DNA of 64,000 bases from CAXBGS01 sp963975425. GTDB taxonomy: Bacteria > Planctomycetota > Planctomycetia > Pirellulales > Pirellulaceae. The notes beneath the pieces were generated by a model, which did not search any database, was not told the origin of the DNA, and worked only from the letters and a program-made list of their open reading frames with translations. Location of the stretch: positions 248,001-312,000 of the forward strand of contig CAXBGS010000008.1 of NCBI GenBank assembly GCA_963975425.1, in the 5' to 3' direction. The first letter of the stretch is position 1. Each line of letters starts with the position of its first letter. Shown here piece after piece: positions 1 to 9,476 of this stretch. The translations under genes were made by a program, and so were the position numbers.

Positions 1-2305
1 GTAACGACCAACCCAGTTCGTAAAGGACCTTGTCCATCGACGGATAGTCGGGCACTTCGTTCACCAACCGTTCCAAGCGTTTGGCGGCCTGTTGGGGACG
101 AGACTGTTGCTGGTCAATCAAAGCCAACTCGTACAACGCGTGACCGAGGTTCTTTCCTCGCGGTTTCAAGGAGAGATATGACTGCAGATCCTCTGCGGCT
201 TCTTTCCATTGCTCGAGATTGCGTTTGGTGATGCCCCGAGCCAACAACGCGTCATCGGCGACGGGATGGTTCTTGTCTTGCTGGACAACGTCATCCAATG
301 CCTTGAGCGCTTCTTTGTACTTTTCCGACTGCATGAGCGACCAACCGCGACCGTACTTGGCATAGGGAACCAAAGCAGGATCATGCTTGCCGCGAATGAT
401 TCCGTCATAGTACGTCACGGCTCGGTCATATTTGCCTGCCGCACTGTTCATTTGGGCCAACTTGTATCGCGCCTGATCGGCCATCCGCGCCTTTGGATTC
501 TGCTTGATTAGCTGTTCCCAAATTTCCGCCGCCGATTCGCCTTGGCCGGCCGTCAACAGCGCTTGTCCGGCGAGGACTTGAGCTTCGTCGGCACGGGCCC
601 ATTTCGGGTCAGCTTTGGTGCTGGCATCAAAAGCCATGGCAGCTTCTGATGGTTGACCGGACATCAGATAAGCATGTCCCATCAGCATGTTCGCTTCGGC
701 AACTTGGGCGGGTTGATTCAGCGAATCGATCTCGGTTCGCAACAGCGAAATCGTGTCCTTAAACGTGCCGGCGGCGTTCGAGGTGGCGGCGGCACGCAAC
801 ACCCACAGTGGACGCTGGACGTTTGAGTCGGCGGGAATTTGCTGCAACAGCGTTTGATAAGTTTCCGCCGCCTTCTTGGGATCCCCACTCAACAACATCG
901 CTTCGGCAGCGATGTAAGTGACGTCGGGTCGCAACGTATCCTTGGGAAACGTTTCCAGAAACTCTTTGGTCAACTGTAACGCGACATCCGCCTGATTCGT
1001 TTGGAATGCCGAGAATGCCGCGTTATACAAAGCGCGAGGTGCCAAATTATCTTGGGGCGCATCGCGATAGATCGCCCGGAACAGTTCGACCGACTCTTTT
1101 AAGGTTTCCGGCTTCATCGACAAGGCTTCGGCGTGATCAAGACGCACCGAGATTGCAAACGGCCCTTCGATTCCGGCATCGATTCGTTGCTTTGCGATTC
1201 TTGCCGCTGCGTCCGGTTTATTTTCGGCAAGTCGCATGCGAGCCAACCAATGAGCCGCTTCGGTCGCGGCTTCAACGTTGCCCTGTTTCAGCACTTCGTT
1301 GAACCGTTTTTCCGCGACGTTCATTTTGCCGCCACGATACGCGCTTTGCGCCGATGCCAAACGTGCGGTTGCGGCGTAACGCGATTGCGGGTGCTGTTCT
1401 AGCAGTTGTTCGTATTTTGCGGCTGCCTCGACGGGGCGTTGCGATTGCACAAGTGCATAGGCTTGTCGGAATAGGGCATAAGCCAAGTCATCATCGGCTT
1501 CCGTCGCAGCGATGGCCGAATCGAACGAATCGATGGCTTTGTCATATTGCTTGTTCAGAATCGCGACGTCACCGATTCGCAGGTGCACATCAGCAATCAA
1601 ATCGGCACGGTCGCAAGTGCTAAGCAACTGCTGAAACGAGGCCACCGCTTTTTCGGTTTGCCCCAAGTCTTCATAGGCGACGCCGCGGGCATACAACGCA
1701 TCACACCTGAGCGGCGAATCCTTGGCGTTAGGCATTGCCAGCAGTTGGTCATAGAACTTAACGGCCTGCTTCGCTTCGCCTAACCCGTACGCCGCTTCGG
1801 CGCTATAGAAGATCGCGCGATCTTTGAATTTACTCTTGGGAAACTCGCGACTGAGTGTGGCGAACGTTTTCAACGATTCTCGCAATCGTTTCGCATCACG
1901 GTTGGGCGCGTCACCTGATGCGGCATACAAACACCAACCGTGATTCACCAAGCTTTCTTCTCGCAAGTCATACTTGGGATCCTTTAACGCTTTGCGAAAC
2001 GCATTGGCGGCCGCGACGTAATCAGGATTTTCTTGCTGCATATAGCAGACGCCCAGATAGTGCGCCGCCTTCGACGCCATCGGATCATCGGGATAGTCTT
2101 TTAAGAACTGATTCCAAGCCTCGACCGCTAAGTCCAACGCGCCGTTGGTTTGAAAGTTGGCGGCATCCGCGTAAGCGGCAATCGATTTCTCGTTGGCTGC
2201 AGCGTCCGCCTCATCGCCGTTGACGCTGGCCACCTGTAATAGCGCACACAGCAAGGCAATCATCGAGATCCGAATAACGCCAGAACGAGAATAGAAGAAT
2301 CGCAT
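1..2305 (-). CDS. TPR-repeat secreted protein (C-terminus outside window)
   Basis: The frame is open from an ATG at 2305 to the window edge, giving 768 visible residues without a stop; the C-terminus is missing. The N-terminus has a hydrophobic segment (about residues 10-27) that looks like a signal peptide, ending near ASVNG. The rest is a run of degenerate tetratricopeptide repeats, with helices of the type LAVEAWNQFLKDYPDDPMAS, ALYARGVAYEDLGQTEKAVA and ADEAQVLAGQALLTAGQGES about every 34-37 residues. Spacing phrases such as F..YP or FP.....D match YfgC/BamD/CpoB-type envelope TPR proteins. The likely role is an envelope scaffold; no enzymatic domain is visible in this part. It reads away from the epimerase at 2644. 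The reading is sure as a TPR protein but the function is unknown. Confidence 0.85.
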   Translation of the reverse strand, partial: MRFFYSRSGVIRISMIALLCALLQVASVNGDEADAAANEKSIAAYADAANFQTNGALDLAVEAWNQFLKDYPDDPMASKAAHYLGVCYMQQENPDYVAAANAFRKALKDPKYDLREESLVNHGWCLYAASGDAPNRDAKRLRESLKTFATLSREFPKSKFKDRAIFYSAEAAYGLGEAKQAVKFYDQLLAMPNAKDSPLRCDALYARGVAYEDLGQTEKAVASFQQLLSTCDRADLIADVHLRIGDVAILNKQYDKAIDSFDSAIAATEADDDLAYALFRQAYALVQSQRPVEAAAKYEQLLEQHPQSRYAATARLASAQSAYRGGKMNVAEKRFNEVLKQGNVEAATEAAHWLARMRLAENKPDAAARIAKQRIDAGIEGPFAISVRLDHAEALSMKPETLKESVELFRAIYRDAPQDNLAPRALYNAAFSAFQTNQADVALQLTKEFLETFPKDTLRPDVTYIAAEAMLLSGDPKKAAETYQTLLQQIPADSNVQRPLWVLRAAATSNAAGTFKDTISLLRTEIDSLNQPAQVAEANMLMGHAYLMSGQPSEAAMAFDASTKADPKWARADEAQVLAGQALLTAGQGESAAEIWEQLIKQNPKARMADQARYKLAQMNSAAGKYDRAVTYYDGIIRGKHDPALVPYAKYGRGWSLMQSEKYKEALKALDDVVQQDKNHPVADDALLARGITKRNLEQWKEAAEDLQSYLSLKPRGKNLGHALYELALIDQQQSRPQQAAKRLERLVNEVPDYPSMDKVLYELGWSL

Positions 2306-2643
2306 CAGATTCAAAGAAGAGTAACGTCAAACAAACAGTTGATCCCGCTTGAATTGGTTTCCAATCCTGACGAGCACGACTTTTCAGTTTAACGGGCAAG
2401 GGGTTAGGTCGATAGTTCGCGCAACCCACCGCAATCGATACAAAATGCCCTGCTATTACGACGCAATCCGCCGCGAACACGTTCGAAACCCTGCGGATCG
2501 ATCTGATACGGGTCGGTCTGCAGCGTTCGTCACAACGGTTTGGTGTGGTAAACTTCGCGGTTTAACCACACGCACCCGGGGACACGCAACCGTCGCCGAA
2601 CCTGTGCCGCGGCTTACATTCTGCCTCTAACCATTGGATTGCG
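2306..2643. other. Divergent intergenic region
   Basis: About 340 bases lie between the minus-strand TPR gene and the plus-strand epimerase gene, so the stretch should carry both promoters. I see no convincing coding frame and no clear inverted repeat. The small frames here have no protein-like composition. Confidence 0.5.
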
Positions 2644-3633
2644 GTGACATCTCTGACTTGTCTCGTCACCGGCGGAGCCGGTTTCATCGGATCGCACTTG
2701 ACCGAACGACTTTTGAATGACGGACACCACGTGATCGTGGTCGATGATCTTTCAACCGGACAAAAAAACAATCTTGCCGACGTGATGGGTCACGAGCGAC
2801 TTGAATACATCCAAGGAACCGTCGAAGACAAATCGCTAGTCGCCGAAGTGGTCGACCGTGCCGACCGTGTGTATCACTTAGCCGCCGCGGTCGGCGTGGC
2901 ATTGATCGCGAGCCAACCGATCCAAACGATCGAGCGAAACGTTTATCCGACACAATTGATTTTGAATCGCCTGGGCGAACGGGCGAGCGCAGGAACCTTC
3001 GTACCATGCTTCATTGCTAGCACCAGCGAAGTTTACGGCAAGAACCCGAAAGAAACGTGGAGCGAAGAAGACGACTTGGTGTTCGGTGCAACCACCAAGC
3101 CAAGATGGAGCTATGGTGTTTCCAAAGCGATCGACGAGTTTCTGGCGTTAGCGTTCTACAAAGAGAAACAACTGCCCGCCGTCGTCGGACGATTTTTTAA
3201 CGTCGTCGGACCACGACAAACGGGCGCGTACGGAATGGTGTTGCCGAGGTTTGTCGATGCGGCGCTGCAAGGCGGACCGTTGACCGTACATGATGACGGT
3301 GAACAGGTGCGTTGTTTTGCACACGTCGATGACGTCGTCGGCGCCGTCGTCTCACTGGTCGAAACGCCAACCGCGGCCGGTCGCGTCTATAACATCGGAA
3401 GCGACGTTCCTGTTTCGATTCTTCAACTGGCCCAACGAGTGATCGACCGGGTCAACCCGGATGCAAAGATCGAATTCCAGAGCTACCGTGATGCCTACGA
3501 CGATTCGTTCGAAGACATCCGCCGGCGCGTCCCGGAACTCGATCGAATCCAAGCCGCGATCGGCTACAAGGCTACCAAAGACCTCGACGCCATCATCGAT
3601 GCAGTTGCGGCACATCAGAAGATGAAGACTTAA
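2644..3633 (+). CDS. NAD-dependent epimerase/dehydratase (extended SDR, sugar nucleotide)
   Basis: A 329-residue extended short-chain dehydrogenase with a GTG start. The N-terminal Rossmann motif TGGAGFIG is at residues 9-16 and an acidic pair after beta-2 (VVDD, 32-35) fits NAD binding. The HLAA motif is near residue 78. The catalytic Ser lies in the ASTSEVYG segment (125-132), and the YxxxK pair is Tyr157/Lys161 in SYGVSK. The closest groups by motif are UDP-glucose/UDP-GlcNAc 4-epimerases and UDP-glucuronate decarboxylases; substrate cannot be set from sequence alone. It probably acts in the cytoplasm making nucleotide sugars for polysaccharide. It stands alone on the plus strand, followed by short tandem repeats. 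Confidence 0.88.
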   Translation: MTSLTCLVTGGAGFIGSHLTERLLNDGHHVIVVDDLSTGQKNNLADVMGHERLEYIQGTVEDKSLVAEVVDRADRVYHLAAAVGVALIASQPIQTIERNVYPTQLILNRLGERASAGTFVPCFIASTSEVYGKNPKETWSEEDDLVFGATTKPRWSYGVSKAIDEFLALAFYKEKQLPAVVGRFFNVVGPRQTGAYGMVLPRFVDAALQGGPLTVHDDGEQVRCFAHVDDVVGAVVSLVETPTAAGRVYNIGSDVPVSILQLAQRVIDRVNPDAKIEFQSYRDAYDDSFEDIRRRVPELDRIQAAIGYKATKDLDAIIDAVAAHQKMKT

Positions 3634-3659
3634 ACGGCATCCCGCACATGCACGCCACG

Positions 3660-3730
3660 TGCGACAAGACGCCTCGAATTGCCCGAAGACGCCCCGGATT
3701 GCGCGAAGACGCCCCGGATTGCACGAGCGT
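3660..3730. repeat. 20-bp direct repeat, about 3 units
   Basis: Downstream of the epimerase stop, 20-base units start at 3675, 3695 and 3715 and differ at one or two positions; an eroded unit precedes them. No unique spacers separate the units. It is one of many unrelated repeats of this kind in the window. Confidence 0.85.
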
Positions 3731-3808
3731 CAACACGCCCAACCCTGACACATTAAACGTCCTGAAGCTGCGACTGTATTTGCGGCTCCGATTTCACCGA
3801 GGAAAATC

Positions 3809-4300
3809 ATGAACAGCAAAGACCTGATCCGACAAACCATCGGCGCCACCGACACCGTTTGGAAAGGGTACCTGGCCGACCTTACCGATGCAGAATTGTT
3901 GCACCGGCCTGTCAAAGGGGCCAATCACATCAACTGGCAATTCGGACACCTGATTGTTTCCGAACACATGCTGGGCAATTCGATCGAACCCGATGCGATG
4001 CCACCGCTGCCCGACGGGTTGGCCGAAAAGTATGCAAAGGACACCGCGACCAACGATGACGCCAGCGCTTTCGAAACGAAAGAATCGCTGATGTCCATTC
4101 AGGAAACACAGCGGGCCGGATTGATGAAAATCCTGGACGGACTGAGTGAAGAAGACCTGGATAAACCGACGTCCGGCCCCATGCAAGGATTCTTTCCGAA
4201 CTTTGCCAGCTTGATCATGTCCGCCGACGTGCATTGGATGATGCATGCCGGACAATGGGCGCTGACGCGCCGTTCACTCGGAAAGCCACCACTTTTTTAG
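3809..4300 (+). CDS. DinB-like four-helix bundle protein
   Basis: A 163-residue protein matching the DinB/DUF664-type fold: an N-terminal helix (DLIRQTIGATDTVWKGYLAD), a WQFGHLIVSEHMLG segment and a C-terminal HWMMHAGQWALTRRSLGKP segment. The candidate metal triad is His47, His142 and His146, in the usual order of one early histidine and a late HxxxH. Family members are metal-dependent thiol transferases or stress proteins, and most are uncharacterised. The ATG start follows an AGGAAAATC Shine-Dalgarno-like stretch. It converges with the thioredoxin gene on the other strand. The family is well supported; the substrate is unknown. Confidence 0.82.
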   Translation: MNSKDLIRQTIGATDTVWKGYLADLTDAELLHRPVKGANHINWQFGHLIVSEHMLGNSIEPDAMPPLPDGLAEKYAKDTATNDDASAFETKESLMSIQETQRAGLMKILDGLSEEDLDKPTSGPMQGFFPNFASLIMSADVHWMMHAGQWALTRRSLGKPPLF

Positions 4301-4343
4301 TGCTCGCGGAATCCCATCGGGATAGCGACGTTGCCAAAACGGC

Positions 4344-4796
4344 TCAGGAATCTGCAAGTGGATTCGTTCGAATCTCGGGCGTCTTCGCGTTGCCGACCGC
4401 GACACGAATCCAGCTTTCCATCTGGTCGCGTCCTGCATAGCCAAGGTGATCTTTGACTTTGCTGCCGTTCTGAAACAGCATGATCCGGGGAATCGAGCTG
4501 ATTTGGTACTCTTTGGCCAAACCGGGCTCATCGTCGACGTTGATGGTCACGATTTCGGCTCGGCTTTCTCCCGATGCAGCCATCGTCGCCAATTCGCGAT
4601 CGACTTCACGGCAGGGCGGGCACCATGGCGCCCCAAATTTTGCCAAGACCAAGCCGGGTTGCTCGAGCTGTTGCCGAAATTCGGCGGCACTGCTTTCCGG
4701 CAATGACCCTGAACCACCCGGCGAAGTACCGCAACCGGATACCGCGAGCGCCGCGGTGAATAACAGCGAGGCGACAAAACCTTGGCGAGAAGACAT
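4344..4796 (-). CDS. Thioredoxin-fold lipoprotein
   Basis: The chosen ATG at 4796 gives 150 residues with a lipoprotein signal peptide ending in AVSGC (Cys22). The frame runs 18 codons further upstream, but that extension adds an unlikely second hydrophobic stretch. The thioredoxin domain follows a Ser/Gly linker, with the redox motif WCPPC (Cys59 and Cys62) and the cis-proline loop SIPRIMLF. WCPPC is commoner in membrane-anchored reductants of the TlpA/ResA type than the classical WCGPC. The protein probably sits lipid-anchored on the periplasmic side and handles protein disulfides. No partner gene is adjacent. Confidence 0.85.
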   Translation of the reverse strand: MSSRQGFVASLLFTAALAVSGCGTSPGGSGSLPESSAAEFRQQLEQPGLVLAKFGAPWCPPCREVDRELATMAASGESRAEIVTINVDDEPGLAKEYQISSIPRIMLFQNGSKVKDHLGYAGRDQMESWIRVAVGNAKTPEIRTNPLADS

Positions 4797-5181
4797 AAGA
4801 AAACTCGTAATGACGAAAGCCAGGTGGGTAAAGAAAATCAACGACAGCATCGGCCAACCGCTGCGATGAGCCGGCGATAGGGCAGACCGGCACGCGTGAA
4901 GCCGTGCGGCTATCCCTATTTTAACGGGCGTTTAACGCCAACAGCCAGCTCAATTCTCATATTCAACCACGTCGGCGACGGTCACGATGTTAACGATCGG
5001 TTGAACCGCTTGATCGTATTCGCCGGGTTCTATCGGAACGCTGCCCCGCGGCGAGAAAACGGAACGCTGCCCCGAGGCGAGAAAACGGCGCACGGCGTCA
5101 ACACAACCAAACGAACTTGGGCGCCTTACCGCGGTCCACTCGGGACAGGGAGTGCCGACGACACCGGAGATACCGGGGCAA
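4797..5181. other. Non-coding stretch between two minus-strand genes
   Basis: Holds the 5' region of the thioredoxin gene and the 3' flank of the DUF1844 gene. Apart from the 26-bp duplication at 5035-5086 I see no gene, and no clear terminator. Confidence 0.5.
5035..5086. repeat. 26-bp direct repeat, 2 units
   Basis: Two adjacent 26-base units, 5035-5060 and 5061-5086, are identical except at one base. They lie downstream of the DUF1844 gene. Confidence 0.85.
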
Positions 5182-5667
5182 TTAGTCGCGAGCGTTGACG
5201 TAAGCCATTCGCAGTGCGTGCAAGGCTTCGGAAAGCATCTTTTTTTCGTCGTCGGTCAAGTTGCCGTTCGTCTTTTCGCCCAGCATTTCGAGCGTGTCGA
5301 TGTAGTGCTTGGCGTAAGCTTTATTGACTTCCGCTTTACCGGTCGTCGGATTGGGCATATGCCCCAGGGTGCCCATCGCCTGAGTGAACAGCAGCGACAC
5401 GAGGACTTCGAAAGTCGCTGGCGGGGGCGCCGGCATCTCGCCTGCACCTGCTTCACCCGCGTTCGTTTCGTCCATACCTGTCTCGCCGGCACGATCGATC
5501 GGGGCGTCATCGGATTCTTTGGCGATAAAATCGCTGATATCTTCGACAGTTTCGGCCTGCGATTGCTCGTCCCCGGCCAGCTGTTGCTTCTCTTTTTCGA
5601 CCTGTTCTTTCCAATCGGTGTCAACGACGATTCTTGGTTCTTCGTTCGGTGTTGATGATTCACCCAT
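5182..5667 (-). CDS. DUF1844 domain protein
   Basis: A 161-residue protein. The first ~70 residues are acidic, Glu/Asp/Gln-rich and probably disordered. The C-terminal ~90 residues carry the DUF1844 pattern: a helix with FEVLVSLLFTQAMGTLGHMP, a middle helix with AKHYIDTLEMLGEKT, and a closing LSEALHALRMAYVNARD. DUF1844 proteins are small, of unknown function and found in several phyla including planctomycetes. The gene follows pyrG on the same strand with a 24-base gap, so it is probably the last gene of a kdsB-pyrG-DUF1844 transcription unit. No catalytic residues are evident. Confidence 0.82.
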   Translation of the reverse strand: MGESSTPNEEPRIVVDTDWKEQVEKEKQQLAGDEQSQAETVEDISDFIAKESDDAPIDRAGETGMDETNAGEAGAGEMPAPPPATFEVLVSLLFTQAMGTLGHMPNPTTGKAEVNKAYAKHYIDTLEMLGEKTNGNLTDDEKKMLSEALHALRMAYVNARD

Positions 5668-5691
5668 GGCTGTTACCCGCCTTTATCGCAA

Positions 5692-7341
5692 TCATGATTG
5701 AGTTTGAGATACCGCTGGCGTTTCGCTGTCGACTCGATGACCGAGACGCTGGATTGCCGCTTCGACGAACCCGGCGAATAACGGATGCGCTTTTAGCGGC
5801 TTGCTTTTGAATTCTGGATGGAATTGTACCGCGACGAACCAGGGATGGTCAGGAAGTTCGACAATTTCGACCAACCCGCCGTCGGGGCTAGTGCCGGCAA
5901 ATCGCATCCCGTTGGCTTCGAATTGCTGGCGATACAGGTTATTGAATTCGTATCGATGTCGATGCCGTTCGTCAACGTGGTCGGCCTGGTAGGCTTTGCC
6001 AGACTTGCTGTGCCGATCAAGCTTGGTCGGCTGGCTGCCCAGCCGCATCGTACCGCCCATTTGCGTCACATTTTGCTGCTCGTCCAGCAAACAAATCACG
6101 GGATGGCGAGTGTCTTTGTCGAACTCACTCGAATGTGCCCCTTCCAGATCAACGACGTTGCGTCCGTATTCGATCACGGCACATTGCATCCCCAGACAGA
6201 TTCCGAAATACGGAATACCACGCTCTCGGGCGAATTTGATGGCTTGGACCTTGCCTTCGACGCCGCGTTCACCGAAACCGCCCGGCACTAGAATGCCGTG
6301 GTACCCGCTAAGCAAACGCTCGGCTCCTTCGCGCTCAATATCCGAACTTTGAATTCGTCCGATTCGCACTTGCGCTTGGTGGTGCATGCCGGCGTGATCG
6401 ATCGCTTCATAGATCGATTTGTACGCATCCTTGTGCTCCGCATATTTTCCGACCACCGCAATCGACACTTCGTGCCGCGGATTTCTCAGCCGGTGCAGCA
6501 GATCTGTCCACGGCGAAATATCAAGACTCTTGGCCGTCGTCAGCCCGAGCTTGGTGACGACCAACTCGTCCATTTTGTTGTCGACCAAGGACAGCGGGAC
6601 TTCGTAGATCGAAAAGTCCTTGTCTTTTTCTTCGATTACCGCTTCGACGGGCACGTTGCAAAACAGTGCGATTTTTTCGCGATCATCGCGGCTGATGGAA
6701 TGTTCGCATCGACAAACCAACACATCCGGCTGGATACCAATTTCCCGCAACTGACCAACCGAATGCTGGGTCGGCTTGGTTTTCAGTTCGTCGGCGGCTT
6801 TCAGATAGGGCACCAGGGTCAGGTGCATGTACAGCACGTTTTCACGACCGACGTCGAGTGAGAACTGCCGAATGGCTTCCAAGAACGGCAGACTCTCGAT
6901 ATCGCCAACGGTACCGCCAATCTCGGTAATCACGACGTCGACATCGTCACCGCCCATCCGTTTGATCACCGATTTGATTTCGTTGGTGATGTGCGGAATG
7001 ACCTGAACGGTTTTGCCCAGGAACTGTCCTTTGCGTTCCTTTTCGATCACGGACAAATAGATCTGTCCGGTCGTGTAATTACAGTCGCGAGACAACAGGC
7101 CTGACGTAAAGCGTTCGTAGTGCCCCAAGTCCAAATCGGTCTCGGACCCGTCGTCCAACACGTAAACTTCGCCGTGCTGATAGGGGCTCATCGTGCCTGG
7201 ATCGACGTTGATGTACGGATCCAGCTTTTGCATGCGAACGCGCAAACCGCGTTGTTCCAGCAACATGCCGATCGAGGCGCTCGTCAGGCCTTTACCAAGC
7301 GAGCTAACAACGCCGCCGGTCACAAAGATATGTTTAGTCAT
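5692..7341 (-). CDS. pyrG: CTP synthase
   Basis: CTP synthase makes CTP from UTP with ATP and glutamine in the cytoplasm. The start at 7341 gives the universal N-terminus MTKHIFVTGGVVSSLGKG and 549 residues, the usual length; a longer in-frame extension adds nine residues not seen in the family. The amidoligase domain shows the P-loop SSLGKG, GTMSPYQHGEVYVLDDG and EIGGTVGDIES. The C-terminal glutamine amidotransferase domain has its nucleophile Cys382 in FGICLGMQ and the His/Glu pair in QFHPEFKSKP. It lies just after kdsB, which consumes CTP, and before DUF1844. Confidence 0.97.
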   Translation of the reverse strand: MTKHIFVTGGVVSSLGKGLTSASIGMLLEQRGLRVRMQKLDPYINVDPGTMSPYQHGEVYVLDDGSETDLDLGHYERFTSGLLSRDCNYTTGQIYLSVIEKERKGQFLGKTVQVIPHITNEIKSVIKRMGGDDVDVVITEIGGTVGDIESLPFLEAIRQFSLDVGRENVLYMHLTLVPYLKAADELKTKPTQHSVGQLREIGIQPDVLVCRCEHSISRDDREKIALFCNVPVEAVIEEKDKDFSIYEVPLSLVDNKMDELVVTKLGLTTAKSLDISPWTDLLHRLRNPRHEVSIAVVGKYAEHKDAYKSIYEAIDHAGMHHQAQVRIGRIQSSDIEREGAERLLSGYHGILVPGGFGERGVEGKVQAIKFARERGIPYFGICLGMQCAVIEYGRNVVDLEGAHSSEFDKDTRHPVICLLDEQQNVTQMGGTMRLGSQPTKLDRHSKSGKAYQADHVDERHRHRYEFNNLYRQQFEANGMRFAGTSPDGGLVEIVELPDHPWFVAVQFHPEFKSKPLKAHPLFAGFVEAAIQRLGHRVDSETPAVSQTQS

Positions 7342-7427
7342 GGAATCGAATGATACCGCGCAAAACAAATCACGGAAGTGCGGCCGCTGAGCGCATTTTC
7401 AGAATGAACTTGAATGTTGCAAATGCG

Positions 7428-8189
7428 CTAAGATTCGATGCTTGCGACGAATCGATCGAAGTCTTCTTGCGTATCGATGCCGGGTGCGGCCGAATCGACG
7501 CGAGCGACCACGATTTCCTTGCCAGCCTCGATCGCCCGCAATTGCTCCAGCCGTTCGACTTGTTCCAACGGACTAGGCGATTGGGAGGCGAACCACTGTA
7601 AAAATTCCCGACGGTACGCGTAAAGGCCCAGATGATGCCAGTAAATCGGCGGATCGCGGTGCAACAATTTTTCCACATCGCCGTCACGACTCATCGGCAC
7701 CTCGCTGCGGCTGAAGTAAATCGCTCGACCACCCTCGCTTGAGGATGCCCCCATCACGATCTTGACGCAGGACGGATCGGCCAACAAATGCTGGTCGCGA
7801 ATCGGCGCCGCGACGGTCGCCATGGAAGCATCCGGATGTTCGACCAATGTTTTCGTCACCAAATCGATTGCGGCCGGGTCGATCTCGGGTTCGTCCCCCT
7901 GGACGTTCACGAAAATCTGAACATCCGGCATCTGCTGCGCCACTTCCGCAATCCGGTCGGTGCCGCTGGGGCATGATTGACGGGTCATGATCGCATTGCC
8001 GCCGAATGCGGCGACTTCGTCGGCCAAGCGCGCGTCGTCGACGGCGACGACGATTCCGTCGCACATGGTCGATCGCATGGCTGACTCGTACGTGTGCTGC
8101 AGTACCGACTTGCCGCCAGCCTTTCGCAACAGCTTTTCCGGTAACCGCGACGAGGCCAAACGAGCAGGTATGACAATTCGGCTACGCAT
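7428..8189 (-). CDS. kdsB: 3-deoxy-manno-octulosonate cytidylyltransferase (CMP-Kdo synthetase)
   Basis: KdsB activates Kdo with CTP to CMP-Kdo for the inner core of lipopolysaccharide. The start at 8189 gives MRSRIVIPARLASSRLPEK, the standard nucleotide-binding N-terminus, and 253 residues. Further motifs are the CTP-binding NVQGDEPEIDP, GGRAIYFSRSEVP, the HLGLYAYRREFLQWF segment and a closing GIDTQEDFDR. It is upstream of pyrG on the same strand with an 86-base gap, so the enzyme making CTP and one using it are neighbours. Its presence supports a Gram-negative-type outer membrane with Kdo. Confidence 0.96.
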   Translation of the reverse strand: MRSRIVIPARLASSRLPEKLLRKAGGKSVLQHTYESAMRSTMCDGIVVAVDDARLADEVAAFGGNAIMTRQSCPSGTDRIAEVAQQMPDVQIFVNVQGDEPEIDPAAIDLVTKTLVEHPDASMATVAAPIRDQHLLADPSCVKIVMGASSSEGGRAIYFSRSEVPMSRDGDVEKLLHRDPPIYWHHLGLYAYRREFLQWFASQSPSPLEQVERLEQLRAIEAGKEIVVARVDSAAPGIDTQEDFDRFVASIES

Positions 8190-8651
8190 CGGTGGATAAG
8201 TCTTGAGTGGATGGACGGGGTGGATTCGGCAAAACATGACGCCGTACAGATTTCACCGACGCATGCTCGGACATGCATGACGCCGGATCCTGATCCAGCA
8301 TGAACCCGAATCCTGGGCTTGGCACGAATATAAGGTGTCTACGCATGGTTCATACGGGGTTTCGTCTAGAGAATGCCTTGCGAAACGATGCTTTGATGAT
8401 GCGCCGCTGTGGTGATTGGACGCTTTTTCAATGTCCGTTCTGGGTCAGTTCTGGCCCGATGAAGAGCATGGGGCTGTTCTGAACGGCGGGTGAAACCGGC
8501 TGGTGAAACCGGCCAGTGAAATTAGCTCGGGCCCCGATTGGCCGGTGAACGTCGCTGCTTGACCGCTTGCTCGTTTCGTGGCACGATCCCCGGGTTGCGA
8601 AGGCGTTTGCTGATCGCGGATCTAACCTCTGGCGAATTGAACATACAACGG
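8190..8651. other. Divergent intergenic region before the DUF1559 gene
   Basis: Separates kdsB (minus) from the DUF1559 gene (plus). It contains a 13-bp repeat at 8485-8523. I see no convincing gene; short open frames near 8300-8482 lack protein-like features. Confidence 0.5.
8485..8523. repeat. 13-bp direct repeat, 3 units
   Basis: Three adjoining 13-base units centred on GGTGAAACC start at 8485, 8498 and 8511, each with one to three differences. Confidence 0.75.
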
Positions 8652-9467
8652 ATGACAGAACAATCACCAGCGGCTGATGCCCGGCGAGCCGGTCGTGTTG
8701 CATTCACACTGGTGGAACTGCTGGTCGTGATCACAATTGTCGGCATCGTGATGTCCTTGCTGCTGCCGGCGGTTCAGTTTGCTCGCGAAGCGGCTCGGCA
8801 AACCAGTTGCCGCAACAATCAGCATCAAATCGGTTTGGCGCTTCAGACCTATCACAACATGCACGGTTCACTGCCGATCGGATGTCTGCAGTGGCGTGGC
8901 TGGGGCAGCCCGGCAACTCACAAGCACTTGGCTTGGTCGGCGTTCCTGTTGCCACATTTGGAAGAGCAGGCCTTGCATGAGTCGATTGATTTCGGCTTGG
9001 CATACGACCATCCCGACAATGCCGTGGCCGCCGCGACCAAGGTGCAAAGTTATCTCTGTCCGACCGCGATCCCCAAAGACCGACCCCGCGGGGAGATTAG
9101 TTACGGCGGCTTGTACGGCGAACGGCTGGTTGATTGGCGCAGCGACGACGGCGTGTTTCTTTACGATCGCCGTATCGCGTTTCGCGATTGCCTGGACGGT
9201 CTGTCACAAACGATTGCGACGGGCGAAGACATGCTCGGTCCGGACAGCGAATGGATCAACGGCGGAAACGTTTTTGTACAGGCACATCCGATCAACGACG
9301 ATTCCGCCTGGCTGGGTGACAACGAGATCCGATCCCTGCATCCGGGTGGCGCTATGGTGCTATTTCTTGATGGGTCGGTCCACTTGCTAAACGAATCGCT
9401 CGACGAGATCGTGCTCGGTCAACTGATCACCAGGGCAGGGCACGAAGTGATTCGGATGGACTTTTGA
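8652..9467 (+). CDS. DUF1559 prepilin-type N-methylation domain protein
   Basis: Starting at the ATG 8652, the 271-residue protein has a short basic leader and the prepilin core FTLVELLVVITIVG. This is followed by AARQTSCRNNQHQIGLALQTYHN, which is diagnostic of planctomycete DUF1559 proteins. Near the C-terminus is the HPGGA...FLDGSVHLL motif of the same family. DUF1559 genes occur in very high copy number in planctomycetes and resemble type II secretion or type IV pilus pseudopilins; their role is unknown. A longer frame with a TTG start at 8538 would put 38 residues before the leader and is unlikely. Confidence 0.93.
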   Translation: MTEQSPAADARRAGRVAFTLVELLVVITIVGIVMSLLLPAVQFAREAARQTSCRNNQHQIGLALQTYHNMHGSLPIGCLQWRGWGSPATHKHLAWSAFLLPHLEEQALHESIDFGLAYDHPDNAVAAATKVQSYLCPTAIPKDRPRGEISYGGLYGERLVDWRSDDGVFLYDRRIAFRDCLDGLSQTIATGEDMLGPDSEWINGGNVFVQAHPINDDSAWLGDNEIRSLHPGGAMVLFLDGSVHLLNESLDEIVLGQLITRAGHEVIRMDF

Positions 9468-9476
9468 GTCGATTGC

